From positions 186,001 through 250,000 of the forward strand of contig DATMBF010000005.1 in assembly GCA_035559595.1 (NCBI GenBank): a stretch of 64,000 nt of DNA, written 5' to 3'. Both the position numbers and the translations under genes were made by a program. Shown piece by piece: positions 25,320-34,894 of this stretch. Under the pieces are notes generated by a model, which worked only from the letters and a program-made list of their open reading frames with translations, had not been told where the DNA came from and made no database searches. Positions within the stretch are counted from its first letter, which is position 1. Every line of letters starts with the position of its first letter. This stretch comes from DATMBF01 sp035559595 (GTDB lineage: Bacteria; Bacteroidota; Ignavibacteria; UBA10030).

Positions 25320-27011
25320 ATGCGACTCAGCAAAGCGTTTATTCCGACTCAAAAAGAGATTCCCGCAGACGCCACCATTCCCAGTCATCAACTGATGCTC
25401 CGTGCCGGATTGATGCGGCAGTTGACCGCCGGCGTTTATGCTTTTCTGCCACTGGGTTACCGCGCCATGCAAAAAGCGATGAACATTGTTCGCGAAGAGA
25501 TGAATGCTATCGGTGGGCAAGAATTTTATTTACCGGCCTTGAATCCCGAAGCTCTTTGGATTCAAACGGGGCGGCGCGATGTTCCGAATTTCATCCTCAG
25601 CATCAAAGAGCGAGACCTCGTTCTTGCTCCGACGCATGAAGAAGTAATTGGATGGCTCGCGGCGATGCACATACAGTCTTACAAAGACCTGCCGCAGATT
25701 TGGTACCAGATCCAGACGAAGTTCCGTAATGAGCCGCGGCCTCGGTCGGGGGTGCTCCGTGGACGTCAGTTTATCATGAAGGACTCGTATAGTCTCGACT
25801 CGGGCTGGGAAGGCTTGGACAGGAGCTATGAGGCTCATGCCGAAGCTTACAAACGGATTTTCCAGAGGTGTGGACTAAAGTTCTTCGTTGTCGGAGCGTC
25901 GAGTGGGGCAATGGGTGGAACAGGGTCTCAGGAATTCATGGTTGAAGCCGAACATGGTGAGGATTCCATGGTGCTGTGCAAATCCTGCAACTACGCAGCA
26001 AATGTAGAAATCGCTCAATCAAACGTTCCACCGGTTGGAAGGATTGCAAATGGCAAGACCATCGAAGAAATCCACACACCCAACATCCGAACCATTGACC
26101 AGCTTGCGGAGTTTTTGAAGGTTGACCACGCCCGATTGGCGAAGTCGCTCGTCTACAAGCACAACGGCAAACCCGTGCTCATCCTCATGGTGGGCAACGA
26201 TCAGCTTAATGAGTCGAAGTTGGCGGCAGCGCTTGGTGGGGGGGATCTTCAGGTCATGGAGCCTTCAGAGTTGAAGAGGCTAACTGGGGCAGATGGCGGC
26301 TCTATCGGTCCCGTCGGACTCCGGGGCTTCAAGATCATTGCCGACAAACGGCTTGAAGGGGCAAATGGATTGATCAGCGGAGCCAACAAGAACGACTATC
26401 ATCTGACCAATATCGATTTGAACCGCGATGCCAGAGTCGACGGCTATTTTGACCTCCGAACGGTCGAAGAGGGCGAGCCATGCCCCAATTGTGGAACGCC
26501 GTTGAAGTTTTCGAATGCCATTGAACTTGGACATATCTTCAAGCTTGGCACGAAGTATTCCGAAGCGCTCAACGCAACCTTCCTTGATGAAAGCGGCAAA
26601 TCACAGCCCATTGTTATGGGAAGCTACGGAATCGGCATTGAGCGAATCATTGCTTGCGCCATCGAGCAGGGGCATGACGAGCATGGCATCGTGTGGGATA
26701 AATCGCTTGCGCCTTACGATGTGCATCTCATTGCAGTGAGTATGAATAACAAGGACGTTGTCCTTCACTCGAATCAGCTTTACCGTGCCTTGACGGAAGC
26801 ACATGTCGATACGCTGTTTGATGATCGAGCTAATGTTACGCCGGGATTTAAATTCAAAGATGCTGATCTGTTGGGGATGCCTCTGCAGGTCATTGTTGGT
26901 GAAAAGGGGCTTCGCGAGAAGAAAGTCGAGATCAAGATGAGGAAATCAGGCGAACGGATGATGGTAGAAGCCGAACGCGTGATTGAAGAAGTCAAGAAGC
27001 TGCTGAAGTAA
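25320..27011 (+). CDS. proS: Prolyl-tRNA synthetase (bacterial type with editing domain)
   Basis: 563-residue class II synthetase. Motif 2 is in FRNEPRPRSGVLRGRQFIMKDSYS (in parts near residues 139-165), motif 3 in GSYGIGIERII; between them an INS-type editing domain of about 180 residues (from IRTIDQLAEFLKVD to KNDYHLTNIDLNRD) marks the long bacterial form rather than the eukaryote-like form common in many Bacteroidota. A C-terminal anticodon-binding domain follows (YDVHLIAVSM to the end). A short Cys-rich patch (CKSCNYAAN and CPNCGTP) flanks the insertion and may bind zinc, as in relatives. It is 40 bases from dnaE. Confidence 0.95.
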   Translation: MRLSKAFIPTQKEIPADATIPSHQLMLRAGLMRQLTAGVYAFLPLGYRAMQKAMNIVREEMNAIGGQEFYLPALNPEALWIQTGRRDVPNFILSIKERDLVLAPTHEEVIGWLAAMHIQSYKDLPQIWYQIQTKFRNEPRPRSGVLRGRQFIMKDSYSLDSGWEGLDRSYEAHAEAYKRIFQRCGLKFFVVGASSGAMGGTGSQEFMVEAEHGEDSMVLCKSCNYAANVEIAQSNVPPVGRIANGKTIEEIHTPNIRTIDQLAEFLKVDHARLAKSLVYKHNGKPVLILMVGNDQLNESKLAAALGGGDLQVMEPSELKRLTGADGGSIGPVGLRGFKIIADKRLEGANGLISGANKNDYHLTNIDLNRDARVDGYFDLRTVEEGEPCPNCGTPLKFSNAIELGHIFKLGTKYSEALNATFLDESGKSQPIVMGSYGIGIERIIACAIEQGHDEHGIVWDKSLAPYDVHLIAVSMNNKDVVLHSNQLYRALTEAHVDTLFDDRANVTPGFKFKDADLLGMPLQVIVGEKGLREKKVEIKMRKSGERMMVEAERVIEEVKKLLK

Positions 27012-27051
27012 CGTTTCGCCCCATCCTGTTGTCGTTTTGTGGATTTCAATC

Positions 27052-30000
27052 ATGCCTCAATTTGTTCATCTCCATAATCATTCTCATTACAGCTTACTTG
27101 ATGGTGCGTCGCGGATCGAAGGTCTGGTGCAGGCGGCAGTGGAGCAGAAAATGCCTGCCGTTGCATTGACAGACCATGGTGTGATGTTCGGTGCAATTGA
27201 ATTTTACAAAAAAGCCAAGAAGGCAGGCGTTAAGCCGATCATTGGCTTCGAAGCGTACGTCGTGACACGCGGAAGCCGTCGTGACAAGACCGTCGGCAGT
27301 GAAAAAAGCGGGAGACTGACCGGAAGGGGAATCTATCATCACATTCTTCTTCTCGCTAAGAACGAAGTCGGCTACAAGAACCTCATCAAACTCTGCACTC
27401 TTGGACATACCGAGGGTTTCTACTACAAGCCGCGCATTGATGTCGAGCTTCTCAACAAATACCGCGAAGGGATTGTCGCGACGTCTGCATGTCCGGGTGG
27501 TGTTGTTTCTGCACATCTTGTGAATGGGAATTACGATGAGGCAAAGGTTGTCGCGGGGATATACAAGGACATCTTCGGTGAGGATTTCTATATCGAGATC
27601 CAGAATCACGGTATGCAGGTTGAAGAGCCGATTCTTCGTGATGCGCCCCGTCTGGCAAAAGAGCTTGGCTTGAAACTCGTTGCGACGAACGATGTGCACT
27701 ACATCAGACCCGAGCACGCCCTCCCGCACAACATCATGCTCTACATTCCGGATGCGAGCAGTACGAATATTCCCAATTACAACGTGTTGAGATATGGGAC
27801 GGATCAGCTCTACTTCAAGAGCGCGGAGGAGATGGAGAGGCTTTTCGCCGATTGGCCGGAGGCCGTGAAATCGACGTTGGAGATTGCGGAAAAATGTAAC
27901 CTCGAGCTGGATCTCAAGACCAACCACATGCCGGATTTTCCAATCCCGCCAGATGCTGGCGTGAATACTCTGGAAACATATCTTGAAAAGCTGGCACAGG
28001 AAGGCCTGCGAAAGCGTTATTCCACTCTTACTCCAGAAATGGAGGAACGACTTCGACACGAATTGAATGTTATTAACCGCATGGGATATGCGGGGTACTT
28101 TTTGATTGTGCAGGACTTCATCAACGCAGCGCGGAGAATGGGAGTGCGTGTGGGTCCCGGTCGTGGCAGTGCCGCGGGAAGTCTTGTCTCATACTCTGTC
28201 GGCATCACGGATGTTGATCCACTGCATTACGGCCTCCTCTTTGAACGATTCCTGAACCCGGATCGTGTCAGCATGCCGGATATCGACGTGGATTTTGCTG
28301 ATGACAAAAGGGACAGAGTCATTCAATACGTTCGGGAGAAATACGGCAAAGATTCGGTTGCTCAGATCATTACCTTTGGGACGCTTTCCGCGAGGGCAGT
28401 GCTGAAAGATGTCGGGCGAGTACTTGGCATTCCACTTGGTACTATCGATTCCATAACAAAACAAATTCCTGTTGTGCAAGGGAAAGTCACACCACTCGCC
28501 GAGGCGCTGGAATCGATCGCCGATCTCAAGTGGGTGAAAGAGAGCACTGATCCAAAAATCAAGCTCCTCATTGACACTGCACTTGTCCTTGAAGGCCTCA
28601 ATCGCAATGTCTCTACCCATGCTGCCGGCGTTGTCATTGCACCGGGAGACATTAGTGACTTCGTTCCAATGTATCAGACGCCGCAGACTGAGCTGATGAC
28701 GCAATACAACATGAAGGATTTGGAAGAAGCGGGCCTGCTCAAGATGGACTTCCTAGGGTTACGAACTCTCACCGTTTTAGACAATGCCCTTCAGCTCATC
28801 AAGGAAAACCATGGCAAAGAACTCGATCTTAATCGCTTGCCGACTGGAGATAGCAAGACGCTTGACCTTTTCGCGAAGGGCCAAACAGTGGCGGTCTTTC
28901 AGTTTGAGAGCTCCGGAATGCAGGATTACCTGAGAAAGCTAAGACCGAGCTCCATCCATGATCTCGTGGCAATGAATGCGCTCTACCGCCCGGGGCCGAT
29001 GGAAAACATACCCGAATTCATCGATCGAAAAAATGGTAGAGGTCGAATCGAATATGTTCATCCAAAACTCGAGCCCATCCTGAAGGAGACTTATGGTGTT
29101 ATCGTTTATCAGGAGCAGGTAATGCGCATTGCCAGTGAAATTGCCGGTTTCAGTCTCGCCAAAGCCGATTTGATGCGCCGAGCAATGGGGAAGAAGGACA
29201 AGGCGCTCATGGCCGAGCAGAAGAAGGAATTTGTGAATGGCGCAGTGCAAAACGGTATTGACAAGAAGGTGGCTGCCGAAATATTTGATTTGATTGAGAA
29301 GTTTGCCTCGTACGGATTCAACAAGTCCCACAGTGTCGCTTACTCCGTTCTTGCGTATCAAACGGCCTACCTCAAAGCACACTATCCGGCAGAATACATG
29401 GCCGCTACGCTCACAAGCGAAATCGGAGACACGGATAAGATTGTTCTCTTCATTGACGATTGCCGCAAGCTGGGTATTGACGTTTTGCCACCGGATGTGA
29501 ATGAAAGCGGCGTGAATTTCGTCGTGACTCCAAAGGGGATTCGCTTTGGATTGAGTGCGATCAAGAACGTCGGTGTTGGCGCGGTGGAGGAAATCGTCAG
29601 AGCAAGAAGTCGAGAGGGTTTGTTCCAGGATATCTTTGATTTCTGCTCGAGGGTAGATTTGCGGACAGTGAATAAAAAGACCATCGAAAGCTTGATCCAG
29701 GCCGGCGCTTTCGATTCCCTTCATTCTCATCGAGCACAGCTTTTCGATGTTGCCGAGCGCGCAATGGCATTTGGCCAATCGGCTCAGGAGAACACGGGGC
29801 GGGGACAATCGAGTCTCTTTGAAGGAGGAACCGCAAAACGTCTTGCTGTTCGACCTGCTCTGCCTGCCGTCGCTCCCTGGAGCGAGCTTGAGAAGCTCTC
29901 CCGCGAGAAAGCAGTCCTTGGATTCTATGTCTCGGGTCACCCCCTGTTGAAATTTTCGGATGAAATCGAGTCATTTGCCACTGCAAGGTTTGGGGAGCCT

Positions 30001-30519
30001 GAGAAAGTAAAATCTGGCTCGTTGGTTCGCGTCTGTGGTGTCGTATCAAGCGTCAAGCGGAAGATCGACAAGCGGGAAAACATGATGGCCTTTGTAACGC
30101 TCGAAGATTTTTCCGGAAAAGGGGAATGCATTGTGTTTTCCGACGCTTTCCAGAAATATGGTCCGATTCTGCAGCCGGAGTCGATGGTAATGGTTATCGG
30201 AAAGGGGGAGTCCAACGGGGATGCGTTGAAGATCATCGCCAACGAGATCATCCCGATGGAGCAGGTGCGGGACAGATTGACGAAGAGCGTTAACCTTTTT
30301 CTCAATCTCGACACGGCAGATGAAAACACGGTGGTGGAACTTCGAAAGGTGATGGAGGAACATCGAGGTCGATGCATGTGTTATATTACCGTCACTGGTG
30401 GCGGAAAAGCCAAGAATACCGTATATTTAGCTCGCAGACATGCTGTGAACCCAAGTATCGAGTTCATCCATGCAGTGAAAGAACTTCTTGGTCCAGCCGC
30501 TGTCCGCCTACAAGCTTAA
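27052..30519 (+). CDS. dnaE: DNA polymerase III subunit alpha
   Basis: 1155-residue replicative polymerase. The PHP domain opens with FVHLHNHSHYSLLDGA and keeps its His/Asp metal ligands (ALTDHGVMFGAIEFY); the polymerase active site is in MPDIDVDFADDKRDRVI; the finger region includes GRGSAAGSLVSY; an OB-fold near residues 985-1065 (VRVCGVVSSVKRKIDKRENMMAF in parts) and a C-terminal tail complete it. The layout is DnaE1, not PolC. The ATG at 27052 is preferred over a GTG at 27037, since MPQFVHLHNH is the usual N-terminus. trxA follows 13 bases after the stop. Confidence 0.97.
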   Translation: MPQFVHLHNHSHYSLLDGASRIEGLVQAAVEQKMPAVALTDHGVMFGAIEFYKKAKKAGVKPIIGFEAYVVTRGSRRDKTVGSEKSGRLTGRGIYHHILLLAKNEVGYKNLIKLCTLGHTEGFYYKPRIDVELLNKYREGIVATSACPGGVVSAHLVNGNYDEAKVVAGIYKDIFGEDFYIEIQNHGMQVEEPILRDAPRLAKELGLKLVATNDVHYIRPEHALPHNIMLYIPDASSTNIPNYNVLRYGTDQLYFKSAEEMERLFADWPEAVKSTLEIAEKCNLELDLKTNHMPDFPIPPDAGVNTLETYLEKLAQEGLRKRYSTLTPEMEERLRHELNVINRMGYAGYFLIVQDFINAARRMGVRVGPGRGSAAGSLVSYSVGITDVDPLHYGLLFERFLNPDRVSMPDIDVDFADDKRDRVIQYVREKYGKDSVAQIITFGTLSARAVLKDVGRVLGIPLGTIDSITKQIPVVQGKVTPLAEALESIADLKWVKESTDPKIKLLIDTALVLEGLNRNVSTHAAGVVIAPGDISDFVPMYQTPQTELMTQYNMKDLEEAGLLKMDFLGLRTLTVLDNALQLIKENHGKELDLNRLPTGDSKTLDLFAKGQTVAVFQFESSGMQDYLRKLRPSSIHDLVAMNALYRPGPMENIPEFIDRKNGRGRIEYVHPKLEPILKETYGVIVYQEQVMRIASEIAGFSLAKADLMRRAMGKKDKALMAEQKKEFVNGAVQNGIDKKVAAEIFDLIEKFASYGFNKSHSVAYSVLAYQTAYLKAHYPAEYMAATLTSEIGDTDKIVLFIDDCRKLGIDVLPPDVNESGVNFVVTPKGIRFGLSAIKNVGVGAVEEIVRARSREGLFQDIFDFCSRVDLRTVNKKTIESLIQAGAFDSLHSHRAQLFDVAERAMAFGQSAQENTGRGQSSLFEGGTAKRLAVRPALPAVAPWSELEKLSREKAVLGFYVSGHPLLKFSDEIESFATARFGEPEKVKSGSLVRVCGVVSSVKRKIDKRENMMAFVTLEDFSGKGECIVFSDAFQKYGPILQPESMVMVIGKGESNGDALKIIANEIIPMEQVRDRLTKSVNLFLNLDTADENTVVELRKVMEEHRGRCMCYITVTGGGKAKNTVYLARRHAVNPSIEFIHAVKELLGPAAVRLQA

Positions 30520-30532
30520 CAGAGGAGAATTC

Positions 30533-30856
30533 ATGAAACCGATTGAGCTTACCGACACGAATTTCCAGCAAGAAGTTGTGCAATCCGATCGACCTGTGCT
30601 GGTCGATTTCTGGGCGGAGTGGTGTGGGCCCTGCAAAATGATTGCCCCATTGGTCGAGGAGCTTGCCAAGGAGTACGACGGCAAGCTAAAGGTCGGAAAG
30701 GTCGATGTCGATGCGAATCAACAGGTCTCGACACAATTTGGCATTCGGAGTATTCCCACGCTCTTGATTTTTAAAGGCGGAAAAGTTGTCGACCAAGTCG
30801 TTGGAGCAGTGCCAAAGCGAATGCTCGCCGAAAAGCTTGCAAAACATCTCAACTGA
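30533..30856 (+). CDS. trxA: Thioredoxin
   Basis: 107-residue thioredoxin with the active site WCGPCK (Cys31, Cys34), the cis-Pro loop RSIPTLLIF and the usual Asp in VLVDFWAEW. It reduces protein disulfides in the cytoplasm. A longer frame from 30488 overlaps dnaE and is rejected; the ATG at 30533 has GAGGAG at 30522-30527. It is probably co-transcribed with dnaE and ends at a strong terminator. Confidence 0.96.
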   Translation: MKPIELTDTNFQQEVVQSDRPVLVDFWAEWCGPCKMIAPLVEELAKEYDGKLKVGKVDVDANQQVSTQFGIRSIPTLLIFKGGKVVDQVVGAVPKRMLAEKLAKHLN

Positions 30857-30871
30857 ATACGCAACATATGG

Positions 30872-30914
30872 AATGCGAGAACGTCGGTAAGTCCGGCTTC
30901 TCGCATTTTCATTT
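30872..30914 (+). terminator. Intrinsic terminator after trxA
   Basis: Perfect 10-bp stem (30872-30881 with 30898-30907), a 16-base loop with a possible inner hairpin, and a T-rich tail TTCATTT. Confidence 0.82.
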
Positions 30915-30971
30915 CCGGGATAACCCATCGAAGACTATCGTTGACTGCATGCAACGAATTGAAAGACTAAC

Positions 30972-32735
30972 GTGACCTACAAGAAACGAACTCATACCTG
31001 CGGTGAATTACGCCGGTCTCATCTTGGTCAAGTCGTCACTCTCAATGGGTGGGTCGATACGGCAAGGGATCTGGGTGGCGTGATTTTTGTCGATCTCCGC
31101 GATCGTTATGGAACGACTCAGGTTGTCTTTGCGCCTCAACATAACGAGAAGGCGTATGCGGTTGCGCAATCCTTGAGGTCTGAATATGTGATCTCGGTGA
31201 CGGGCAAGGTCGAGGAGCGTCCTGCGGGTACGTTGAATCCGAATATTCCGACCGGTGAAGTTGACGTCATCGTTCAGGAAGTAACGCTCTTGAACAAGGC
31301 GGAGACGCCGCCGTTTCCGATTCGTGACTCAGTGGATGCCGGGGAGGAGTTGCGTCTCAAGTATCGTTACCTCGACCTTCGTCGTCCGGCGATGCAGAAG
31401 TTTCTGCTCGCGCGTCATCGCTTTTATCAGATTACACGAGGGTATTACGACAGGCTGGGTTTTGTCGAGGTGGAGACTCCGATGCTTATGAAGAGCACAC
31501 CCGAGGGGGCGCGTGATTTTTTGGTGCCGAGCCGTTTACATCGGGGCAAGTTCTATGCTCTTCCTCAATCTCCACAAACGTATAAACAGATTCTCATGGT
31601 GGCGGGATTCGATCGGTATTTTCAGATCGTGAAGTGTTTTCGTGATGAGGATTTCAGGGCCGATCGACAGCCGGAATTTACACAGATCGACGTCGAGATG
31701 TCGTTTGTCGATGAGAACGACGTGATGGAAACGACGGAGGGATTGATTCAGGAGCTGTTCTCTGGAATTCTCAATGTCAACATCCCCCGACCATTTCGTC
31801 GGATGACTTACGCGGAGGCGATGGAGACGTACGGGAGCGACAAACCGGATACTCGCTATGGTCTTACGTTCACCAATGTTTCCGAGGAGTTGAAGAACAG
31901 TGCGTTTCGAGTTTTCAGCGAGACCATCAACAAGGGGGGTGTCGTTGCCGGTTTTGTCGTGCCCGGACTTGCCGGATACACACGAAATCAACTAGATACC
32001 CTCACGGATTTTGCAAAGTCTTTGGGTGCAGGGGGACTTATCTATTACAAAGTTCAGAATGACAAAATCGAGTCATCGGTGGAGAAGTTTGTTTCGAAAG
32101 AAGAGATCAGCGCCGTTGCTCGGAAGATGGCGGCCAAAGCGGGCGACCTCGGACTGCTGATCTCCGGACAATGGCTGCAAGCCTATTCGATTCTTGGCGG
32201 ATTGCGTTCCGAAATGGCTCAACGGCTAAATCTTGTTCCAAGCGGAAAATGGGAATTCTTGTGGGTAACGGATTTTCCATTACTTGAATACAGTGACGAG
32301 GAGAAGCGATTCATGGCAGTGCATCACCCGTTCACTTCTCCCAAGTTGGAGGATCTCGGGTTGCTCGACAGCGCTCCAGAAAAAGCTCGCGCGCGTGCGT
32401 ACGATTTGGTTCTGAACGGGAACGAAGTCGCCGGGGGAAGCATCAGAATTTTCGATTCCTCACTACAGTCCAAAATGTTCGCATTACTTGGGATCAACGC
32501 TGAAGAGGCGAGGCAGAAGTTCGGGTTTTTGCTCGATGCCTTCAAGTACGGAGCTCCACCGCACGGTGGAATCGCCTACGGCGTTGACCGTCTCGTGATG
32601 CTGATGACGGGCGGAAGATCACTCCGCGACGTCATTGCCTTTCCGAAAACGAGTAGTGGAGTCTCGCTGATGGACGAGGCTCCGTCAACCGTCGATAAAA
32701 AACAACTCGACGAGCTCCACATAAAGATCGTGTGA
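30972..32735 (+). CDS. aspS: Aspartyl-tRNA synthetase
   Basis: 587-residue class IIb synthetase of the bacterial type. Parts: N-terminal OB anticodon-binding domain (GWVDTARDLGGVIFVDLRDRYG in parts), motif 2 around RYFQIVKCFRDEDFRADRQ, a GAD insertion domain (about residues 290-420), and motif 3 in GIAYGVDRLVMLMTG. The HGGIAYG/GVDRL end is typical. Whether it is discriminating (Asp only) or also charges tRNA-Asn cannot be decided without knowing whether the genome has asnS or gatCAB. The start is GTG at 30972. A candidate -35 TTGACT lies upstream, but no good -10 was seen. Confidence 0.96.
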   Translation: MTYKKRTHTCGELRRSHLGQVVTLNGWVDTARDLGGVIFVDLRDRYGTTQVVFAPQHNEKAYAVAQSLRSEYVISVTGKVEERPAGTLNPNIPTGEVDVIVQEVTLLNKAETPPFPIRDSVDAGEELRLKYRYLDLRRPAMQKFLLARHRFYQITRGYYDRLGFVEVETPMLMKSTPEGARDFLVPSRLHRGKFYALPQSPQTYKQILMVAGFDRYFQIVKCFRDEDFRADRQPEFTQIDVEMSFVDENDVMETTEGLIQELFSGILNVNIPRPFRRMTYAEAMETYGSDKPDTRYGLTFTNVSEELKNSAFRVFSETINKGGVVAGFVVPGLAGYTRNQLDTLTDFAKSLGAGGLIYYKVQNDKIESSVEKFVSKEEISAVARKMAAKAGDLGLLISGQWLQAYSILGGLRSEMAQRLNLVPSGKWEFLWVTDFPLLEYSDEEKRFMAVHHPFTSPKLEDLGLLDSAPEKARARAYDLVLNGNEVAGGSIRIFDSSLQSKMFALLGINAEEARQKFGFLLDAFKYGAPPHGGIAYGVDRLVMLMTGGRSLRDVIAFPKTSSGVSLMDEAPSTVDKKQLDELHIKIV

Positions 32736-32739
32736 GTCT

Positions 32740-33198
32740 ATGGCACGCTGGCACTCCATGGTGTTGGTCATGGTTCCTTCGTTTGCGTTGGCTCAAGAGT
32801 CAGATCCTTGGAATCGATCGCACTATGTGGATGTGCGAATGACAAGTGCATTCCTCGATGCGAAGTATAGCTACGCGGTCATGGATTTTGGGAAGATTGG
32901 TGTTGTAGTATCCCCATACGACCGGCCGTCGATCGGTGGGACGTTCTCGATCCATCCTTTCAAGTCGTTGTTTGTGGAGGGTCAGCTCGGCGAGATTGCC
33001 TACAGCGAGTCAGCAACCGATAGTCCCATCTACAAGGCGAGGTACTTCTGGGGAGTGTATATCGGTGGAATGTTCCCGCTTACTTCCAGATACCAACTAA
33101 CAATTATCGCGGGGCAAAGAGTGATTCACGTGGAAGGTGGTGGGTCTGCCATCAAGGATGCGGTGGCCGGTGTAGGCTTGGGGGTTTCATTTGAGTAG
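32740..33198 (+). CDS. Small exported protein of unknown function
   Basis: 152 residues with a likely signal peptide (MARWHSMVLVMVPSFALAQ, cut after ALAQ). The mature part shows strand-like repeats with aromatic girdles (HYVDVRMTSAFLDAKYSY, GVYIGGMFPLTSRYQLTIIAGQ, GVGLGVSFE at the very end), suggesting a small eight-stranded outer-membrane-type barrel; the C-terminal residue is Glu rather than the classic Phe. It starts four bases after aspS and ends three bases before the AtuA-like gene. No family recognised. Confidence 0.65.
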   Translation: MARWHSMVLVMVPSFALAQESDPWNRSHYVDVRMTSAFLDAKYSYAVMDFGKIGVVVSPYDRPSIGGTFSIHPFKSLFVEGQLGEIAYSESATDSPIYKARYFWGVYIGGMFPLTSRYQLTIIAGQRVIHVEGGGSAIKDAVAGVGLGVSFE

Positions 33199-33201
33199 GT
33201 T

Positions 33202-34563
33202 ATGAAATCCAAAGTCCGCATAGCGAGTGGTCAAGGTTTTTGGGGCGATCTCCTGACCGCGCCAATCGACCAAGTCACGAAAGGTCCGATCGACTATCTG
33301 GTGATGGACTATCTTGCCGAAGTCACGATGTCCATCATGCAGAAGCAAAAGCAGAAGGATCCCAAGCTTGGGTACGCAAAGGACTTGATTCCGTTAATGG
33401 AGCAAATCCTGCCTGCCTGCGTCGAAAAGAATATTAAAGTGATCACGAATGGCGGCGGCGTTAATCCCATTGCGTGTAGTGAGGCAATTTTGACCGTGGC
33501 ACAGAAGCTTGGAATCAAAGGATTGAAAGTCGGTGTGGTTCTTGGAGACGATATTCTGGAGAAGCTTGATGACCTTACCAGGGCTGGTGCCGATTTTCGC
33601 AATCTCGATACCGGTGAGCCTCTTCAGAACGTCCGTAGCAGAGTCTCAAGCGCCAATGTGTACTTCGGAGCGTGGCCGATTGTCGACGCGCTGAAAAAGG
33701 GGGCACAGATTGTCATCACGGGCCGCACGACCGATACAGGGATCACACTTGCACCAATGATCTTTGAGTTCGGTTGGAAACACGACGATTGGGATAAGCT
33801 CGCCGCCGGCACGATTGCGGGACATATTCTGGAATGCGGTGGGCAATCGAGCGGTGGTAACTTTTCGGCCGACTGGCGCGCTGTGCCGGACATGGCGCAT
33901 ATCGGCTTTCCGATTGCAGAAGCGTACCCTGATGGAAGCATCGTGATCACCAAACACGAAAACACGGGCGGTATGGTCACTCTGCAAACAGTGAAGGAGC
34001 AGCTTCTGTACGAGATCGGAAACCCCAGAGAATACATCACCCCGGACTGTATTGCAGATTTCACGACTATCAACCTTGCGCAGGATGGAAAGGATCGAGT
34101 GCAGATGACCGGTGTCAAAGGTCGGCCTGCGACGGAGTTCTACAAAGTTTCCATGTCCTACTTCGACGGCTATACTGCCTTTGGAACACTCACGTATTCA
34201 TGGCCGGAGGCGCTCGAAAAGGCCAAGAAGGCAGACGAAGTGCTGCGCACGCGTCTTGCAGATTTGCACATGCAGTTCGAGGAAATCAGAACGGAGTTTC
34301 TCGGATACAACTCGTGCCACGGGCCGCTTTCTCCTCATGTTGCAGATCTCAACGAGGTTGTCTTGCGCATAGGCGTGAGGAGTCAAGATTATAAGTCCGT
34401 CGAGCGATTCGGGAAAGAGATTGCGCCGCTGATTCTCACCGGTCCTCCCGGCGTGACTGGCTTTGCGGGTGGAAGACCGAAGCCAAGCGAAGTTATTTCC
34501 TATTGGCCTGCGCTGATTCCCAAGCGACTCGTGAATCCTGAAATTGTGATTAAAGAGATTTGA
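33202..34563 (+). CDS. AtuA-like protein (DUF1446)
   Basis: 453-residue protein of the DUF1446/AtuA family. Visible marks: N-terminal RIASGQGFWGD, the NGGGVNP segment, an AWPIVDALKKGAQIVITGR TTDTG run, HILECGGQSSGGNF and FPIAEAYPDGS. In Pseudomonas AtuA takes part in acyclic terpene (citronellol/geraniol) catabolism, but the family is widespread in bacteria lacking that pathway and the reaction is not established. The next gene carries the small C-terminal partner domain as a separate protein. Function here is unknown; an acyl-CoA or branched-acid role would be a guess. Confidence 0.85.
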   Translation: MKSKVRIASGQGFWGDLLTAPIDQVTKGPIDYLVMDYLAEVTMSIMQKQKQKDPKLGYAKDLIPLMEQILPACVEKNIKVITNGGGVNPIACSEAILTVAQKLGIKGLKVGVVLGDDILEKLDDLTRAGADFRNLDTGEPLQNVRSRVSSANVYFGAWPIVDALKKGAQIVITGRTTDTGITLAPMIFEFGWKHDDWDKLAAGTIAGHILECGGQSSGGNFSADWRAVPDMAHIGFPIAEAYPDGSIVITKHENTGGMVTLQTVKEQLLYEIGNPREYITPDCIADFTTINLAQDGKDRVQMTGVKGRPATEFYKVSMSYFDGYTAFGTLTYSWPEALEKAKKADEVLRTRLADLHMQFEEIRTEFLGYNSCHGPLSPHVADLNEVVLRIGVRSQDYKSVERFGKEIAPLILTGPPGVTGFAGGRPKPSEVISYWPALIPKRLVNPEIVIKEI

Positions 34564-34564
34564 G

Positions 34565-34894
34565 ATGAAAGTCCAACTCCTTCAAATCTGCCACGCACGA
34601 TCGGGTGACAAAGGCGATACGGCGAATGTTGGTCTGATTGCACGAAAAGCTGAGTATTATCCGATCATCGAAAAGTATGTAACGCGCGAGAGAGTGGCGG
34701 AGTATTTCAAAGGGATGGTGTTCGGAAACGTTGAGCGGTATGAACTCCCCAATCTCTGGGCGTTGAACTTTCTTCTTCATCAGGCCCTTGGAGGGGGTGG
34801 AACGAAATCATTGAAAAACGATGCTCAGGGGAAGACGCTGAGCTCGGCATTGTTGCGAATGACCATCGATATTGAAGAGGAGATCAAACTGTAA
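34565..34894 (+). CDS. AtuA C-terminal-domain-like protein
   Basis: 109-residue protein that corresponds to the separate C-terminal domain seen fused to AtuA in some bacteria: ICHARSGDKGDTANVGLIARK at the start, and YELPNLWALNFLLHQALGGGGTKSL in the middle. It starts one base after the stop of the AtuA-like gene, so the two almost surely act together as two subunits. Its last base is the A of the prfB ATG (TAATG), so it is also linked in translation to prfB. Confidence 0.85.
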   Translation: MKVQLLQICHARSGDKGDTANVGLIARKAEYYPIIEKYVTRERVAEYFKGMVFGNVERYELPNLWALNFLLHQALGGGGTKSLKNDAQGKTLSSALLRMTIDIEEEIKL

